Shown here: piece after piece, positions 33,956-43,346 of the stretch
How positions within the stretch are numbered: the stretch's first letter is position 1
How the letters are laid out: each line of letters begins with the position of its first letter
Origin: Bacillus sp. FJAT-26390
GTDB lineage: Bacteria > Bacillota > Bacilli > Paenibacillales > Paenibacillaceae
Length of the DNA stretch: 64,000 nucleotides
Direction of reading: 5' to 3'
Assembly (NCBI RefSeq): GCF_001682865.1
Contig: NZ_MAQX01000022.1
Location: 558,001-622,000 of the forward strand
Position numbers and translations under genes: made by a program
The notes under the pieces: generated by a model
Told to the model about the DNA's origin: nothing
The model's input: only the letters and a program-made list of their open reading frames with translations
Database searches by the model: none

Positions 33956-36900
33956 ATGAAAACTCAAGCATTATCGCAAAAATTATTAGCTTTAATATTG
34001 AGCTTAACCGTATTTATCACTGCGGCAAGCTCAGCGTTTTTGCCAGCGGCCAAGGTTGCTGCAGAGGATGCAAATCCTGATTTAGGTCCGTTTACCATTT
34101 ATGACTTGCTTCCAGCTCCTGGTCAGTTTGTCAATGAATCCGGTTTTGGCGGCATTGGGGACGTAAATCAAAGTTGGAATAACAATGTGTTATCAAGCGG
34201 CGTGTCTTTAGGCGGCTTTGGTGGTGCTGTCGTATTTAAAACAAATGCACCGGTTCAAAACAGTAAGGATCACCCTTACGGCGTGGATTTTACGGTTTAC
34301 GGAAATGCTTTTAGTGGATTTGAGGAGCCAGGAGCAGTTGCTGTCGCACAAGACGATGGAACAGGCAAACCGGCAAAGTGGTACTATATCGCAGGTTCAG
34401 AGCATTATGAGGATTCAACGATCTGGGATTATGCAACGACATACACGAATCCTGATCCAGAATTCGCTGCACCAAACGGCTTGAACGTACCTTGGGCGGA
34501 TAACGAAGGTGCGACAGGTTTTATTAAGACTAATAGTTTTCATAAACATTCCTATTATCCCATTCCGGCAAATTATCCATTAGCACAGCCTGCAATCGAT
34601 AATTTGGCTCGGACTTATTCGGGAGTGAAAGTTACTACTCGAAATACGGCTTTTGGATATACAGATACTCATTCCAATGGCAGTGCCCCTTATAATGTAG
34701 CAGGAAATCCCTATGTACCAGCAAACGCTAAAGGTGAAGGAATTGACATTAGCTGGGCTGTTGATGAGAACGGCATGCCGGTTAATTTAGAAAGCATTGA
34801 TTTTATTAAAGTCTATACTGCCGTACAGATTGACGGAGGTCCTTTTGGTGAAATAAGTACAGAAGTGACTTCACTACAACTGCATGATGCAGACAGCGCA
34901 ATTGAACAAACGCCAAGCCTAAGCTCGATCACCTTGGCAGGTATCGAACATGGTTCTGGTTCCAAGGAAGTTACGATACAGGACAGTGTTTATGTCTATA
35001 AAGATATTAAAGTGAACGCTGACACGATAAAGGTAACTGCTAATACAACCAAAAAAGTCGATCAGCTTTTCGTAAATAACACGAGTGGTGCGGTTAACAC
35101 GCCAGTCGATAAAATATTGACGCTAAACGAAAAAAAACCCCGTATTGTACGGGTTATTGCCCAAGAAGGTAACAAAGAGCCTAGAATTTATTACTTAAGT
35201 ATTTTAAAGGGTTCTGAAAAAGTAGATTCTGCCATTAACAATGCAGCGAAGTATATCAAAAGCAAAGGCGTCACTTCTGAGTGGCAAGCCCTTGCCCTTG
35301 CACAAGCTGGACAAAAAACACCGGCAGCTTACTACGAGCAGCTTGTTGCTAATTTAAAGAAAACAAATAATACGTTTACTTTTGTAACGGATTATGCACG
35401 TTTTTCAATGGCTATTTCGGCGTTAGGCTATGACGCAGAAGATTTTGCAAGCTATAATTTAATTGAAAAAATATATAATCACAAAGGGATAGTTAGCCAA
35501 GGATTAAATGGGCCTTTATACAGTCTAATTGCTTTGGACTCAGGTAACTATAAACTGCCGGAAGATTCTTTGTGGACGCGAGATAAACTAGTAGAAGCTA
35601 TTGTTAACAAGCAATTGCCTGATGGCGGTTTTGCTTGGGGCGGTTCAAATAGCGAAGCAGATATGACGGCAATGGCTCTTATTGCGCTTGCGCCATACAT
35701 GGATAAAGTAGATGTGAAGACAGCGGGCGAGAAAGCCATACAGTGGTTGTCTATAAATCAAAAAACACATGGCGGTTATGGCGGAGAAAGCAGTGAAAGC
35801 ATTTCACAGGCTATAATCGGGCTTACTGCTCATGGAATTGATCCAACAGGCGTAGCCTTTACTAAAAATGGAATAAACCTTCTCGATAAGCTGTTAAGCT
35901 TTGCACAAGCAGATGGCGGGTTTTCGCATTTATTAACTGGAAAAAGCAATGGCATGGCGACGGAACAAGCTTTACAGGCTTTAGACGCGTATAGCCTATT
36001 CGCCAATAAAAAAGGTAGATTGTACGATTTTGCCGGAAGAGTAATGCCAGGCGTTGCTTTTGCTGTTGATGTCGCGGTTGATATTGAAGGTCCGCAGGCG
36101 AATATAGCAACAGGTACTGCAAATGGGTACAGCGCTCTTGATGCTCTAAAAGATCTTACGGCTGATCAAAAAATAGCTCTTCAAGTTACAACACATCCTT
36201 CTTTTGGCGATTATGTAACTTCTATTGCTGGAATCAGTGAAAAAACGTACCAAGGTTATGACGGTTGGCAGTATGCAATCAAGAGAAATGGTGAATGGAT
36301 TACACCTTCAGTTGGCATTGCTGATTTTGTACTAGAGGAATCTGATCACCTTACTGTATATTACGGTGATTTTGATACTCAGTTTGTTCATGCTGTTACA
36401 ACTGCTCCAAGCTCGCCTAAAGCAGGCCAACCTTTTTCCGTAACAGTAAGCAAGGAAGGCTGGGATTGGAATAATCATGTGCCTGTGGTTACTCCTGCGG
36501 CAGGGGCAAAAGTTACGATTGGCAATCAATCAGCATTAGCGGATGATAATGGTGTAGCTGCGTTCCCTAATGGAATTGGAACGGCAGGCTTAAACAACGG
36601 AGAAGTTACGCAATATCGTTCGGACAACTCTCCTAGCATCGTTCGTCAATCATTCGCATTAACGATTAGTCCGGCTGATCCAAATCCGGTTGATCAATAT
36701 GTGACGTTGAAAGTATTGGGAGACAAAATAAAAGGAACTATTCTTGGATCAAAATCGTTAAAGCTCCAAGAAGGTGATACTGCTTTCTCTATTCTTCAAC
36801 GCGAATTAGGAGGCAAGGTCGTTTCAAGCGGTACGGGACCTTCAACATACGTATCCGCAATTGACGGGCTAGCTGAGTTTGATCGTGGAACATTGAGCGG

Positions 36901-39028
36901 TTGGATGTATTCGGTCAATGGTACATTCCCTGATGTAAGCGCGGGGGCATACTTGCTGCAGCCAAATGACGAGGTTGCTTGGAGATACACAGTTGATGGA
37001 GGTAAAGATTTAGGATCTTCGAATCCGGTTGAAGGACCGATTGCTGGCCAACCGGAAGTGCCATCCAGCATTTCTAAAGACGTTATTAGTGAGTTTACTA
37101 AACTAACGTTGTCAGCTAATAACACGACTCCGATTGACAAGGTTGGCCAAACAACGGTTTCAATCAATGCGAATACGCCAATGAGTGCAGCAGAGCTTGC
37201 TGAGCTCATCAAGCTGCTCAACAAATCTAAAGTGAAGTTAAGCCAAAGTGCAGCTTCGAGTAACGAAACGATTATTCAAGATTCAGATGCAAAAGTGAAG
37301 CTTGTGCTTCCAGCAGGCTCTGTAAAGCAAAATACAGCAATAAGCATAGAAGAGCTTACATTACAGCGCGATGAATTGGCGTCTGGAGTCTTTGAATTTA
37401 CGCCTAACGGCACTGTTTTCCAAAATCCAGTTTTCATTCAGATTAAAGTACCTGTCCAAACTAAAAACGTTAATGATCTTTCTCTCGCATGGTTAGATGA
37501 GAAGACAGGACTATGGATTCCGATTCCTGCTGTGCTTGATTTGAAAACAGGCATTATTACAGGTAAAACAACACATTTCACAAAGTATGCAGTTGTGGAT
37601 CGCAGTAAGCTGTCAGCAACAGGACAAGATGTTACTTCTGAAATTCAAGCGGCATCGAAGCAAATTGCAAACGCGGGAACCATTTCAGATTGGGAAGCCA
37701 TTGCTTTGGCACGCTCAGGAAATAAGCTGCCTGCAAGCTACCTGGTTGATATAACGAAGTTATTAAAAGAAAACAAAGGCGAATTCCGTAAGGTAACGGA
37801 TCTGGAAAGAATCGCGCTTGCGTTAAGAGCAAACGGAGAGAATCCAGCATCCTTCGCCGGCTACAACCTCATTCAAAGCATTTACAACCATGCGAACATG
37901 ACGAGCCAAGGCACGAATGGACCGATATTCGCATTGATCGCTTTGGATAGCGGAAAGTATGAAGTCGCGACCAATGCGCTTTGGACGCGTACGAAGCTGG
38001 TGGACTGGCTGCTTAGCCAGCAAAACGCTAGCGGTGCATTCCCGCTTTCAGAAAAAGGCGAAGACAATATGGATATTACTGCGATGGCAATTACTGCCCT
38101 TTCATCGTATAAAGAGCAAGCCAACGTGAAGAGCGCCATCGACAAAGCGGTAAAATGGTTGTCAGCGCAGCAACAGGAAAACGGAGGCTACACAGCCTTC
38201 GGTGAATCAAACAGCGAGAGCGTAGCGCAGGTTGTGATTGCGCTGGCTTCCGCAGGAATAAGTCCGCTGGATTCCAGCTTTGTGAAAAAGAACGGCAATC
38301 TGCTCACCAATTTGCTCAGCTTCCGTCAGTCCGATGGCGGCTTTGCGCATACGATTGGCCAGCCTTCCAATGAGATCGCAACTGAGCAAGCGCTAATGGC
38401 GCTGGTCGCTTATGACCGATTTATGAAGCTGAAGCCGGCCCTTTTCAACCTATCGGCTGACACACCCGTAACGGGCGAGAAACAAAGCTTCGTAGATAAC
38501 AAGCTCATCTCAATTTGGGCGTATGATGCGGTGTACCGCGTGTTTGATGCGAAAATTATGGTAGGGGTTAGCGGTTCGGAGCTTCGCTTTGATCCTAAGA
38601 AGCAGATGACAAGAGCAGAGTTCGCAACACTGCTCATTAATTTGCTCGAGGAGAAGCCAGCCAATGATGCTGCTAAAGTATTCAAGGATGTATTGCCGGG
38701 TGCCTGGTATTACGGAGCCATCATGCGTGCGAAGGAGCTTGGCATTATCCAAGGGATTACGGCAGATACGTTCAAGCCGAATCAAGCTGTATCAAGACAG
38801 GATATGGCGATCATGATCGCCAAGGCATTCAAGCTTAAAGGCAGCACGGAGCCATTGCCGTTCCAAGATGACAAAACGATTCATGAAGGCGCCAAAGCTT
38901 ATGTCAACGCCGTTTACCAGAACGGTCTGATGCAAGGCGCGAACGGAAACTTTCTTCCGAAAGATGCCGTGACGAGAGAGATGGCTGCCGTAGTGGCAGA
39001 TAAGCTCCTCAAGCTGCCTGCAGCTTAA
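33956..39028 (+). CDS. S-layer-anchored transcobalamin/intrinsic-factor-like protein (two alpha-barrels, two DUF4430 domains, three SLH repeats)
   Basis: 1690 residues. Signal peptide about 1-36. An N-terminal beta domain (about 40-315) has GFGGAVVFKTNAP and YGVDFTVYGNAF, a type I associate with surface proteins of B12 loci in Bacteroides. A cadherin-like beta sandwich (about 318-420) follows. Then come an alpha/alpha barrel of prenyltransferase/transcobalamin type (about 425-690; NGPLYSLIALDSG, ADMTAMALIALAPY), a DUF4430 domain (about 700-810; YVTSIAG, VGIADF, as in the B12-binding beta-domain of intrinsic factor), an Ig-like part, a second DUF4430 (about 915-1018; GWMYSVNG, EVAWRYT), a ZU5-like part (about 1045-1215), a second barrel (about 1225-1495) and three SLH repeats (about 1515-1690). 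Together with the upstream riboswitch, this suggests B12 capture at the cell surface. No transport gene is adjacent. Confidence 0.88.
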   Translation: MKTQALSQKLLALILSLTVFITAASSAFLPAAKVAAEDANPDLGPFTIYDLLPAPGQFVNESGFGGIGDVNQSWNNNVLSSGVSLGGFGGAVVFKTNAPVQNSKDHPYGVDFTVYGNAFSGFEEPGAVAVAQDDGTGKPAKWYYIAGSEHYEDSTIWDYATTYTNPDPEFAAPNGLNVPWADNEGATGFIKTNSFHKHSYYPIPANYPLAQPAIDNLARTYSGVKVTTRNTAFGYTDTHSNGSAPYNVAGNPYVPANAKGEGIDISWAVDENGMPVNLESIDFIKVYTAVQIDGGPFGEISTEVTSLQLHDADSAIEQTPSLSSITLAGIEHGSGSKEVTIQDSVYVYKDIKVNADTIKVTANTTKKVDQLFVNNTSGAVNTPVDKILTLNEKKPRIVRVIAQEGNKEPRIYYLSILKGSEKVDSAINNAAKYIKSKGVTSEWQALALAQAGQKTPAAYYEQLVANLKKTNNTFTFVTDYARFSMAISALGYDAEDFASYNLIEKIYNHKGIVSQGLNGPLYSLIALDSGNYKLPEDSLWTRDKLVEAIVNKQLPDGGFAWGGSNSEADMTAMALIALAPYMDKVDVKTAGEKAIQWLSINQKTHGGYGGESSESISQAIIGLTAHGIDPTGVAFTKNGINLLDKLLSFAQADGGFSHLLTGKSNGMATEQALQALDAYSLFANKKGRLYDFAGRVMPGVAFAVDVAVDIEGPQANIATGTANGYSALDALKDLTADQKIALQVTTHPSFGDYVTSIAGISEKTYQGYDGWQYAIKRNGEWITPSVGIADFVLEESDHLTVYYGDFDTQFVHAVTTAPSSPKAGQPFSVTVSKEGWDWNNHVPVVTPAAGAKVTIGNQSALADDNGVAAFPNGIGTAGLNNGEVTQYRSDNSPSIVRQSFALTISPADPNPVDQYVTLKVLGDKIKGTILGSKSLKLQEGDTAFSILQRELGGKVVSSGTGPSTYVSAIDGLAEFDRGTLSGWMYSVNGTFPDVSAGAYLLQPNDEVAWRYTVDGGKDLGSSNPVEGPIAGQPEVPSSISKDVISEFTKLTLSANNTTPIDKVGQTTVSINANTPMSAAELAELIKLLNKSKVKLSQSAASSNETIIQDSDAKVKLVLPAGSVKQNTAISIEELTLQRDELASGVFEFTPNGTVFQNPVFIQIKVPVQTKNVNDLSLAWLDEKTGLWIPIPAVLDLKTGIITGKTTHFTKYAVVDRSKLSATGQDVTSEIQAASKQIANAGTISDWEAIALARSGNKLPASYLVDITKLLKENKGEFRKVTDLERIALALRANGENPASFAGYNLIQSIYNHANMTSQGTNGPIFALIALDSGKYEVATNALWTRTKLVDWLLSQQNASGAFPLSEKGEDNMDITAMAITALSSYKEQANVKSAIDKAVKWLSAQQQENGGYTAFGESNSESVAQVVIALASAGISPLDSSFVKKNGNLLTNLLSFRQSDGGFAHTIGQPSNEIATEQALMALVAYDRFMKLKPALFNLSADTPVTGEKQSFVDNKLISIWAYDAVYRVFDAKIMVGVSGSELRFDPKKQMTRAEFATLLINLLEEKPANDAAKVFKDVLPGAWYYGAIMRAKELGIIQGITADTFKPNQAVSRQDMAIMIAKAFKLKGSTEPLPFQDDKTIHEGAKAYVNAVYQNGLMQGANGNFLPKDAVTREMAAVVADKLLKLPAA

Positions 39029-39038
39029 ATATCATAAA

Positions 39039-39081
39039 GCGGAACAAGTGAGCAGACGGCTCACTTGTTCCGCTTTTTTTT
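39039..39081 (+). terminator. Rho-independent terminator after the surface protein gene
   Basis: Perfect 15-bp stem GCGGAACAAGTGAGC with its complement, five-base loop, then eight T. Confidence 0.93.
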
Positions 39082-39240
39082 ATTGCAAGGATAGAAGCGA
39101 GCAGATAAACGATTTTCCCCGAACGAACATTTTTATCTATTTGTTCTTTATAAAGAATGATAACAGTGGTATATTAAAGTTGTCGTGTTGAAAATGTTTC
39201 TAAATATGTGATTAATTTCGACAGAAACTAGGAGGTCAAA

Positions 39241-41376
39241 GTGAATATTTTAAAATTAGCGTTGGTATTATGGCTTGGCATGCAGGTCGCGCTGCTGTCA
39301 AAGGACAATGTTCAAGTAGCGAGTGCAGCCGAAGCAGGCGCGCAGGCCTTTTACATGATTGAGCTAACACGGTTTGGCATTCATAACGATGGAACACATC
39401 CGGTTGAGACAACCAAAGGCATCAATAACGCACTGCGGTGGGCAGCGCAAAATGGGAAAACGACAACCTCGCTTCCGCCCGGAAAATATTTGATCGATAA
39501 AAATAGCCGGATCAATATGGTTAGCAATATGACATTTGATCTGCCTATGGACGCTGTGATTCAGAAGGAGACAAACGACAAAGAGAGCTATTTTCTTATG
39601 TATCTGGGTTATGGCATCCATAATGTAACGCTCAAGGGCGGAACGTATGTCGGAGATAAAGAAACGCATAATTACTCGAAGAAAGACCATAAGGGCAGCG
39701 CTGGGACACATGAGAGCGGATATGGCATTTTAACGCAGGGAGCATCGAACATTACGATCGATGGCGTCAAAGCGATTAATTTTACGGGCGATGGCCTTGC
39801 TCTAGGCGGCTTCGGAACGCTCGTGAAGGATTTATACGAAGGTCATTTTATTAATGGCGCCATTGATGATAAGGGGAAAAACGTTTCTAATGCGCAGAAG
39901 ATTAGAACGAAGGAGCCTTTAAACTTTTCAAACGTTATTTTCAAAACGGAAGATACGTTTGAACTGTCGAATGCGGTAAAGCTGCCGCGAACGTTTGATA
40001 TCTTTTTCTACAAGGCGAATAGTTCGTTTCTTGCGAAGAAGTCCAATGTGACGGTTAGGGATATTATACAAATTCCGGAAGGCGCAGCCCAGTTCCATCT
40101 GGTCTTTGATCAAGCGGCCAAAAAAGGTGCTTACGTGGAGGTTTGGAACCGGACGGTAACGACCGACGTCGTTGTTCAAAATTCAGAGTTTGCTTATAAC
40201 CGAAGGCAGGGCATAACGGTCGGTGGAGCCGACCAAGTGCTGATTACAAACAACAAGCTCCATCATATGAAGGGGACGATGCCTCAGGCAGGCATTGACC
40301 TGGAGGGCGGCTTTGGGGAGAACGGGCACCGCAACAGCAACATTACGATCAAGAGCAATCAGTTTTACAACAATGCTTCTTATGACGTCATTCTTTACGA
40401 TGGGCGCGATGCGATTGTAGAAGACAACCATCTCGCGTCCAAAGGCGCGATTGGCTTAGCGATTTCCGATCCGTTTAAAGGCGCGCTTATTAAAAACAAC
40501 CATTTTGACGGCTCACGGATTATAGCGACCCATGACGCGACATTCATTGATAACAAAATGAACGATTCCTATACCCAGTTTGACGGTCCTAATATTAAAA
40601 TAGACGGCATGACGTTAACGGATTCGATGTTTACGATAAGTGCCAAGGTTGCTTTTGGCGTCACCGCATCCAACATCACGATCAACAACAACAATAAAAG
40701 CGACTCCGGCTTGTCTGTTTGGGGGAAGCCGATCCGCCTGAAGGATGTGACGATTAACGGTGAAGGCAAACTAAGGGTCATGTCGGGCGGAGTGGTGGAA
40801 GGGTCGATTTTTGACAATTTGAAGGTCATCGGCTACAACACCAACTCTGGATTGTCGCTGCCGCCAGGCACGTATAACAATTGCGTCTTCGAGGGCGCGG
40901 AAGGCACCGGCAAATACGGAACGATTGGCATTTCGCTTGGAGGCAAATACGTTTTTGACAATTGCACGTTTAAATCACCGTCGAATCTCAGCACTTACTT
41001 GAACGGCGAGCATCCCAAGCTGGATCTTACGATCAAGAATTCAACGTTCGAGGTGCTTGGCAATACGCAGGTGATCAGCATCCAAGCTGCCCAAAATGTG
41101 CTTTTGGAAAATAATACGATTACGGCTAACCAAATAACCTCCGATAAGACGGAGATTATTCGCATCAACGATTTTTGGAAGCGCAACGAGCGGCATGATG
41201 TCCTTAAAGCCGTCATAAGAGGCAATACGATAACGGCAAATATGGCTGCAATCGGCATTGCAACGTTGTATGCGGGTACAGGAGCACCTGCGTATACGAT
41301 CGAAAACAACACGCTTTACACGGCAAAGCTGCTCATTAAAAATAATGATATGTTAAAAAATAATGCTGTAAAATAG
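39241..41376 (+). CDS. Secreted right-handed parallel beta-helix protein
   Basis: 711 residues. Signal peptide about 1-30 (ends near VASAAEAGA). The rest is beta-helix: repeated short strands with Asn ladders, such as SNITIDGVKAINFTGDGLAL, QVLITNNKLHHM, SNITIKSNQFYNNASYDVIL, AIVEDNHLASKG, ALIKNNHFDGS and NVLLENNTITANQI. The N-terminal turn (GINNALRWAAQNGKTTTSLP) is the pectate-lyase-superfamily cap. Such proteins are polysaccharide lyases, hydrolases or epimerases; I see no motif that fixes the reaction. GTG 39241 has AGGAGG 5 bases upstream. It has terminators on both sides and is a single-gene unit. Confidence 0.85.
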   Translation: MNILKLALVLWLGMQVALLSKDNVQVASAAEAGAQAFYMIELTRFGIHNDGTHPVETTKGINNALRWAAQNGKTTTSLPPGKYLIDKNSRINMVSNMTFDLPMDAVIQKETNDKESYFLMYLGYGIHNVTLKGGTYVGDKETHNYSKKDHKGSAGTHESGYGILTQGASNITIDGVKAINFTGDGLALGGFGTLVKDLYEGHFINGAIDDKGKNVSNAQKIRTKEPLNFSNVIFKTEDTFELSNAVKLPRTFDIFFYKANSSFLAKKSNVTVRDIIQIPEGAAQFHLVFDQAAKKGAYVEVWNRTVTTDVVVQNSEFAYNRRQGITVGGADQVLITNNKLHHMKGTMPQAGIDLEGGFGENGHRNSNITIKSNQFYNNASYDVILYDGRDAIVEDNHLASKGAIGLAISDPFKGALIKNNHFDGSRIIATHDATFIDNKMNDSYTQFDGPNIKIDGMTLTDSMFTISAKVAFGVTASNITINNNNKSDSGLSVWGKPIRLKDVTINGEGKLRVMSGGVVEGSIFDNLKVIGYNTNSGLSLPPGTYNNCVFEGAEGTGKYGTIGISLGGKYVFDNCTFKSPSNLSTYLNGEHPKLDLTIKNSTFEVLGNTQVISIQAAQNVLLENNTITANQITSDKTEIIRINDFWKRNERHDVLKAVIRGNTITANMAAIGIATLYAGTGAPAYTIENNTLYTAKLLIKNNDMLKNNAVK

Positions 41377-41390
41377 TAGAGTTATTGGAG

Positions 41391-41423
41391 AGCCCTGACG
41401 AATGGTCGTCGGGGCTTTTTTTT
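41391..41423 (+). terminator. Rho-independent terminator after the beta-helix gene
   Basis: An 11-bp stem (AGCCCTGACGA with TCGTCGGGGCT, one G-T pair), loop ATGG, then eight T. Confidence 0.92.
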
Positions 41424-41533
41424 GTTCGGTACAGCCGATTCGACGCGGGGGTAGGTACATACGTTATAATAAGGAAGAGGCGACCAATAATGGCTGCAGC
41501 CTCGCTCCATGAAATTGATGAATAGGATGAATA

Positions 41534-43318
41534 ATGATGCTTCAACTATTTGGAACCAGTATCCGCGATTTTCGCGATACGTATAAGAAACATCTGTTGT
41601 TTGAATACATGTTTATGCTGCTGACGAGCTTTGTCATCATTCCGATTATTTCGTTTATTTTTAACCGGGTGCTCCGCGTTGTTGGTTCAGGCTCCGTATT
41701 GAATGGCGAGGTATATAAAATCGGGCTTAGCTATACGGGGGTTGCCGGCTTAATTGCGATTTGTTTGGTAGCGGTGCTGGTGCTGTTCATTGAATTTGGC
41801 GTCGTGATTACGATTGCCCAGCAGCATTATTTTGGCAAAGAGGTATTGATTGCGGATGCGCTTCTGACGACGCTGAGGCAGACGCCTAAGCTGTTCGGAT
41901 TCGGCATTATTCAGCTTTTGTTTTTCCTGCTGTTCCTAGTGCCCTTTATCGATTCGCCATTGTCTTCATCGTTGTACGCGCAGTTTAATGTTCCGATCTT
42001 TTTGAATAGCCGGGTACTTACCTCGTCCTTTGTGACGCTGGCTTTATTCGGAATGATGCTGCTGCTCGGCTTGTATATCATCCTGCGCTGGATTTTCGTT
42101 TTGCATTTCATTATGATCGAAGACAAGTCGATCCGGAAGGCGATTAGAAGCAGTTTGTTGTTAACGAAGGGCAAACGATTGTCTATTTTTATCCAGCTAT
42201 TTTTGCTTAATGCGGTCGTATTCTCGCTTGGCTTTATGACGATTTCGGCGGTCGCTTATTTGCCGTCCTGGCTTGATATTAATGTGCTAAAAGCGATGTC
42301 GGATCATTATTCGTTGACGTTATCGACCGTGCTTACCTATATGTTTACGCTGATGCTCGTACCGGTGAACATTATTTTTTTGACGAGGCAATTTTATCAT
42401 TTCAACCGCAAGCAAGGATCCATGCCAAGAGATCAGCTGCGAATATATAAGAGCCGCTTGGTAGGCCCTATTGAGAAGCGCCTCTTGTCCTTCCTAAAAG
42501 GAAGAACGCGCAAGCGAGTGTTATACTCATCGATTCTAGCCGTTTATTTGGCGCTTGCGCTATTTGTCAGCTATGCGGCAAACGATAATTTGGTCTATGT
42601 CAAATGGAATGTGCTGCTGTCAGCCCACCGCGGCGATACGCAAGCTGCGCCGGAGAACTCGCTTCGCGCCGTTCGCAGCTCGGTAGAGCAGGGCATTGAT
42701 GCCGTCGAGATTGACGTTCAGCTAACGAAGGACGGAGTCGTCGTGCTGAACCATGACTATAATTTGCTGCGAATGACGGGTGAGCCGAAGCGGGTAAGCG
42801 AGCTAACCTATGATGAGGTAGCAAGGCTGAGCCTTGGCAAGGGCGGCAATGAATTAGAGGAAATCGACCGGATTCCGATGCTTGCCGAGGTACTTGCCGA
42901 GGTACAGGGAAAAACGAAGCTTATCGTCGATCTCAAGCCTTATGGCCCCGGCGAGGAGCTGGCTAAGCAAGTGGTTTCCTTGATCGAACAGTTCGAAATG
43001 GTGCAGGAGTGCTATATTCAGTCGTTTGACCGTCAGACCTTGCGGCAGATCAGACAGCTGAACCCGGACATCAAGATCGGGCAAATTCTTTATTTTGCGG
43101 TTGGGGATTTATCGCAGCTCGATGTGGACTTCTACACGATTGAGCAGGTGATGCTGACGGAGCAGCTCGTTGAACGTGCGCATAAAAAAGGCCGCGAGGT
43201 ATGGGTGTGGACGGTCAACAGCGAGCGCAATTTGAAAGAAGTGCTTAAGTTCGAAATCGATGGCATCATTACGGATTATCCTTCACGCGCGCACAATATG
43301 GTTGAGCTTAATCTATAG
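41534..43318 (+). CDS. Membrane glycerophosphodiester phosphodiesterase (GDPD)
   Basis: 594 residues. The first about 345 residues form a membrane domain of the GPDPase_memb type with about seven or eight hydrophobic segments; the rest is a GDPD barrel. Catalytic features: SAHRGDTQAAPENS (H365), EIDVQLTKDGVVVLNHD (metal-binding E and D, second catalytic H), KLIVDLKP and VWVWTVN, ending GIITDYPSRA. These enzymes split glycerophosphodiesters from phospholipid or teichoic acid turnover into glycerol-3-phosphate and an alcohol. ATG 41534 and 41537 are both possible behind AGGATG. The next gene starts 28 bases later. Confidence 0.92.
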   Translation: MMLQLFGTSIRDFRDTYKKHLLFEYMFMLLTSFVIIPIISFIFNRVLRVVGSGSVLNGEVYKIGLSYTGVAGLIAICLVAVLVLFIEFGVVITIAQQHYFGKEVLIADALLTTLRQTPKLFGFGIIQLLFFLLFLVPFIDSPLSSSLYAQFNVPIFLNSRVLTSSFVTLALFGMMLLLGLYIILRWIFVLHFIMIEDKSIRKAIRSSLLLTKGKRLSIFIQLFLLNAVVFSLGFMTISAVAYLPSWLDINVLKAMSDHYSLTLSTVLTYMFTLMLVPVNIIFLTRQFYHFNRKQGSMPRDQLRIYKSRLVGPIEKRLLSFLKGRTRKRVLYSSILAVYLALALFVSYAANDNLVYVKWNVLLSAHRGDTQAAPENSLRAVRSSVEQGIDAVEIDVQLTKDGVVVLNHDYNLLRMTGEPKRVSELTYDEVARLSLGKGGNELEEIDRIPMLAEVLAEVQGKTKLIVDLKPYGPGEELAKQVVSLIEQFEMVQECYIQSFDRQTLRQIRQLNPDIKIGQILYFAVGDLSQLDVDFYTIEQVMLTEQLVERAHKKGREVWVWTVNSERNLKEVLKFEIDGIITDYPSRAHNMVELNL

Positions 43319-43346
43319 CAGGCAATAAGCGAGGGAGCGGATATGG

